Positions 38,852-40,000 of a stretch of 40,000 nucleotides of DNA are shown in pieces (the first letter of the stretch is position 1; each line of letters opens with the position of its first letter). This stretch comes from Mesostigma viride (lineage: Eukaryota > Streptophyta > Mesostigmatophyceae > Mesostigmatales > Mesostigmataceae): contig RPFO01001268.1 of the NCBI GenBank assembly GCA_009746045.1, forward strand, positions 1-40,000. Direction: 5' to 3'. The notes under the pieces were generated by a model. It was given only the letters and a program-made list of their open reading frames with translations. It had not been told where the DNA came from and made no database searches. The translations under genes were made by a program, and so were the position numbers.

Positions 38852-39360
38852 CTAGGCTGAAAATGAGCACGGCCCACGGCCCGCGGCCCACGGCCCTTCA
38901 ATGCGTCTAGCATGAACTTTGATACCCCCAGTCTCGATCTCCCAGTTGGATGTGCTCTCAAACCCTTTGGACGCTTGCGCGAATTGCTCGGGCCGCTTAT
39001 ACTGTTGCGCCTGCGGTGCAAGGGCAGAGACGCACAGCGAGACACGCGCAGGCACCCGCTCGACAAACCCAGGACCGTTATGTAATGATGGTCACGCGCC
39101 ATCATTAGCACTGCCATCAAAGACAGTCAGTAACCATGGATTTATTGGTCGGCAGCAGATACCCCGCGACCCGAAACGGTGCTTCCAACGGGACATTCTT
39201 ACCCATGAGATACATATACCCGCCGATGAATCACAAGCAAGACTACAATGTGAGTACTCATCAAGGAACTTACCTCCACTTGGAAATTCAAGCGCGCATA
39301 TTCCATCGCGGCTTTAAACTCTTGTGACTCCCAAACGGGTCGACGATCTTTAGCGTCCAT
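38852..39360 (-). CDS. Small two-exon gene or first exons of the downstream gene
   Basis: Exon 1, 39360-39274, reads MDAKDRRPVWESQEFKAAM and on to FQVE, 29 codons, with a strong donor (GAG|GTAAGT). Exon 2 begins after CTTGCACCGCAG at 39010 in the same phase and reads 52 codons (QQYKRPEQFAQASKGFE; NWEIETGGIKVHARR) to TAG at 38852. The 81-residue product has no family I recognise; it is charged and likely helical at the N-terminus. The stop is only 25 nt from the ATG of the next gene at 38826. Skipping the end of exon 2 through a GTATCA donor to a CAG at 38837 could fuse the two into one gene. Confidence 0.45.
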
Positions 39361-39512
39361 TGCTACGGTTGCGTACTGCCTGCAAAGTAATTACCGTCGC
39401 TGCGTGATCCAATAATTAGCTCAGGCTCACGTGATCGGGGGTACCCATTATAGCGCTGCCTGCACTGCACTGTAAAACCATTCGCGTGGCACTACCTCAA
39501 TACAGACACGTA
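39361..39512. other. Likely promoter of the 39360 gene
   Basis: 150 bp between the right array and the ATG at 39360. It contains CACGTGA (about 39429) and no ORF. Confidence 0.35.
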
Positions 39513-40000
39513 TTTGTGTATCACCTACCTCCTTCCCACGGCAGGTACGCAGCGACCCGCTGTTATATTGGCGGCATTTGTGTATCACTTGTACGGTATT
39601 TGTGTATCACCCCCCTCCTTCCCGCGGCAGGTACGCAGCGACCCGCTGTTGTCCTGGCTGCAATATTTAGTGTATCACTTGTACGGTATTTGTGTATCAC
39701 TTGTACGGTATTTGTGTATCCCCCTCCTTCCCGCGGCAGGTACGCAGCGACCCGCTGTTGTCCTGGCTGCAATTGTGTATCACTTGTACGGTATTTGTGT
39801 ATCACTTGTACGGTATTTGTGTATCACCCTCCTTCCCACGGCAGGTACGCAGCGACCCGCTGTTGTCCTGGCTGCAATTGTGTATCACTTGTACGGTATT
39901 TGTGTATCACTTGTACGGTATTTGTGTATCACCCCCCTCCTTCCCACGGCAGGTACGCAGCGACCCGCTGTTGTCCTGGCTGCAATTGTGTATCACTTGT
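39513..40000 (-). repeat. ~107-bp tandem array (right, inverted)
   Basis: Reverse complement of the 27252-27843 array: TTTGTGTATCACTTGTACGG subrepeats and GGCAGGTACGCAGCGACCC, running off the window end. The innermost unit is diverged (TATATTGGCGGCAT). Both arrays meet the interior with the same GTGxTACACAAATA edge. Confidence 0.93.

Overview
This window comes from a repeat-rich eukaryotic nuclear genome. The evidence is spliceosomal introns with good donor and acceptor sites, LTR retrotransposons, long tetranucleotide arrays and intron-scale minisatellites. No rRNA, tRNA, operon or CRISPR array is visible. A large-genome alga or other protist is my best guess. No gene here fixes the species, so the taxon is left open.

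Layout, left half (1-23898). A plus-strand Ty1/Copia-type element, called El1 here (780-8403), has near-identical LTRs and a 5-bp ATTAT target duplication. Its Gag and Pol are broken by several frameshifts. Its right flank (8404-10814) holds a candidate multi-exon gene. A second Copia family, El2, lies on the minus strand as a full copy (12549-20375). A truncated copy (10816-12548) is joined to it through two directly abutting LTRs. Right of El2, the 3' end of El1 plus the same right flank reappears (20376-23898). El2 therefore sits at a position inside El1's RNase H region, and one chromosome now carries both an El2-free and an El2-interrupted version of the locus, joined at 10814/10816 by a junction with a single extra base.

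Both Copia families share unusual biology. Their LTRs end in AGTT...AACT instead of TG...CA, and very short leaders (18 and 24 nt) lack an obvious tRNA 3'-end primer site. A retropepsin-like domain with DTQ or DTN in place of DTG lies between integrase and reverse transcriptase, not before integrase. The integrase has D-x29-E spacing and the reverse transcriptase has HGDD in place of YVDD. El2 also has an extra first ORF of 236 codons, and its Gag and Pol lie in one frame separated by a single UGA.

Layout, right half (23899-40000). After weak exon candidates comes an orphan 424-codon ORF (25721-26995, minus). A ~107-bp tandem array (27252-27843) follows, and the same array returns in inverted orientation at 39513-40000. 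Between the arrays lie a protein-kinase gene broken by an 8-bp footprint-like insertion, and two members of a repeat family whose core is a (GGGA)n or (GGAT)n array between conserved flanks. There is also a candidate promoter with G-box and E2F-like sites. On the minus strand lie a small two-exon gene and a four-exon gene with a degenerate ubiquitin-protease-like C-terminus. That larger gene has a minisatellite whose unit lengths rotate the reading frame.

The strongest candidates for something undescribed are the rearranged Copia lineage (domain order plus UGA fusion plus extra ORF) and the 11.7-kb kinase/protease-bearing interval bounded by inverted iteron-like arrays.
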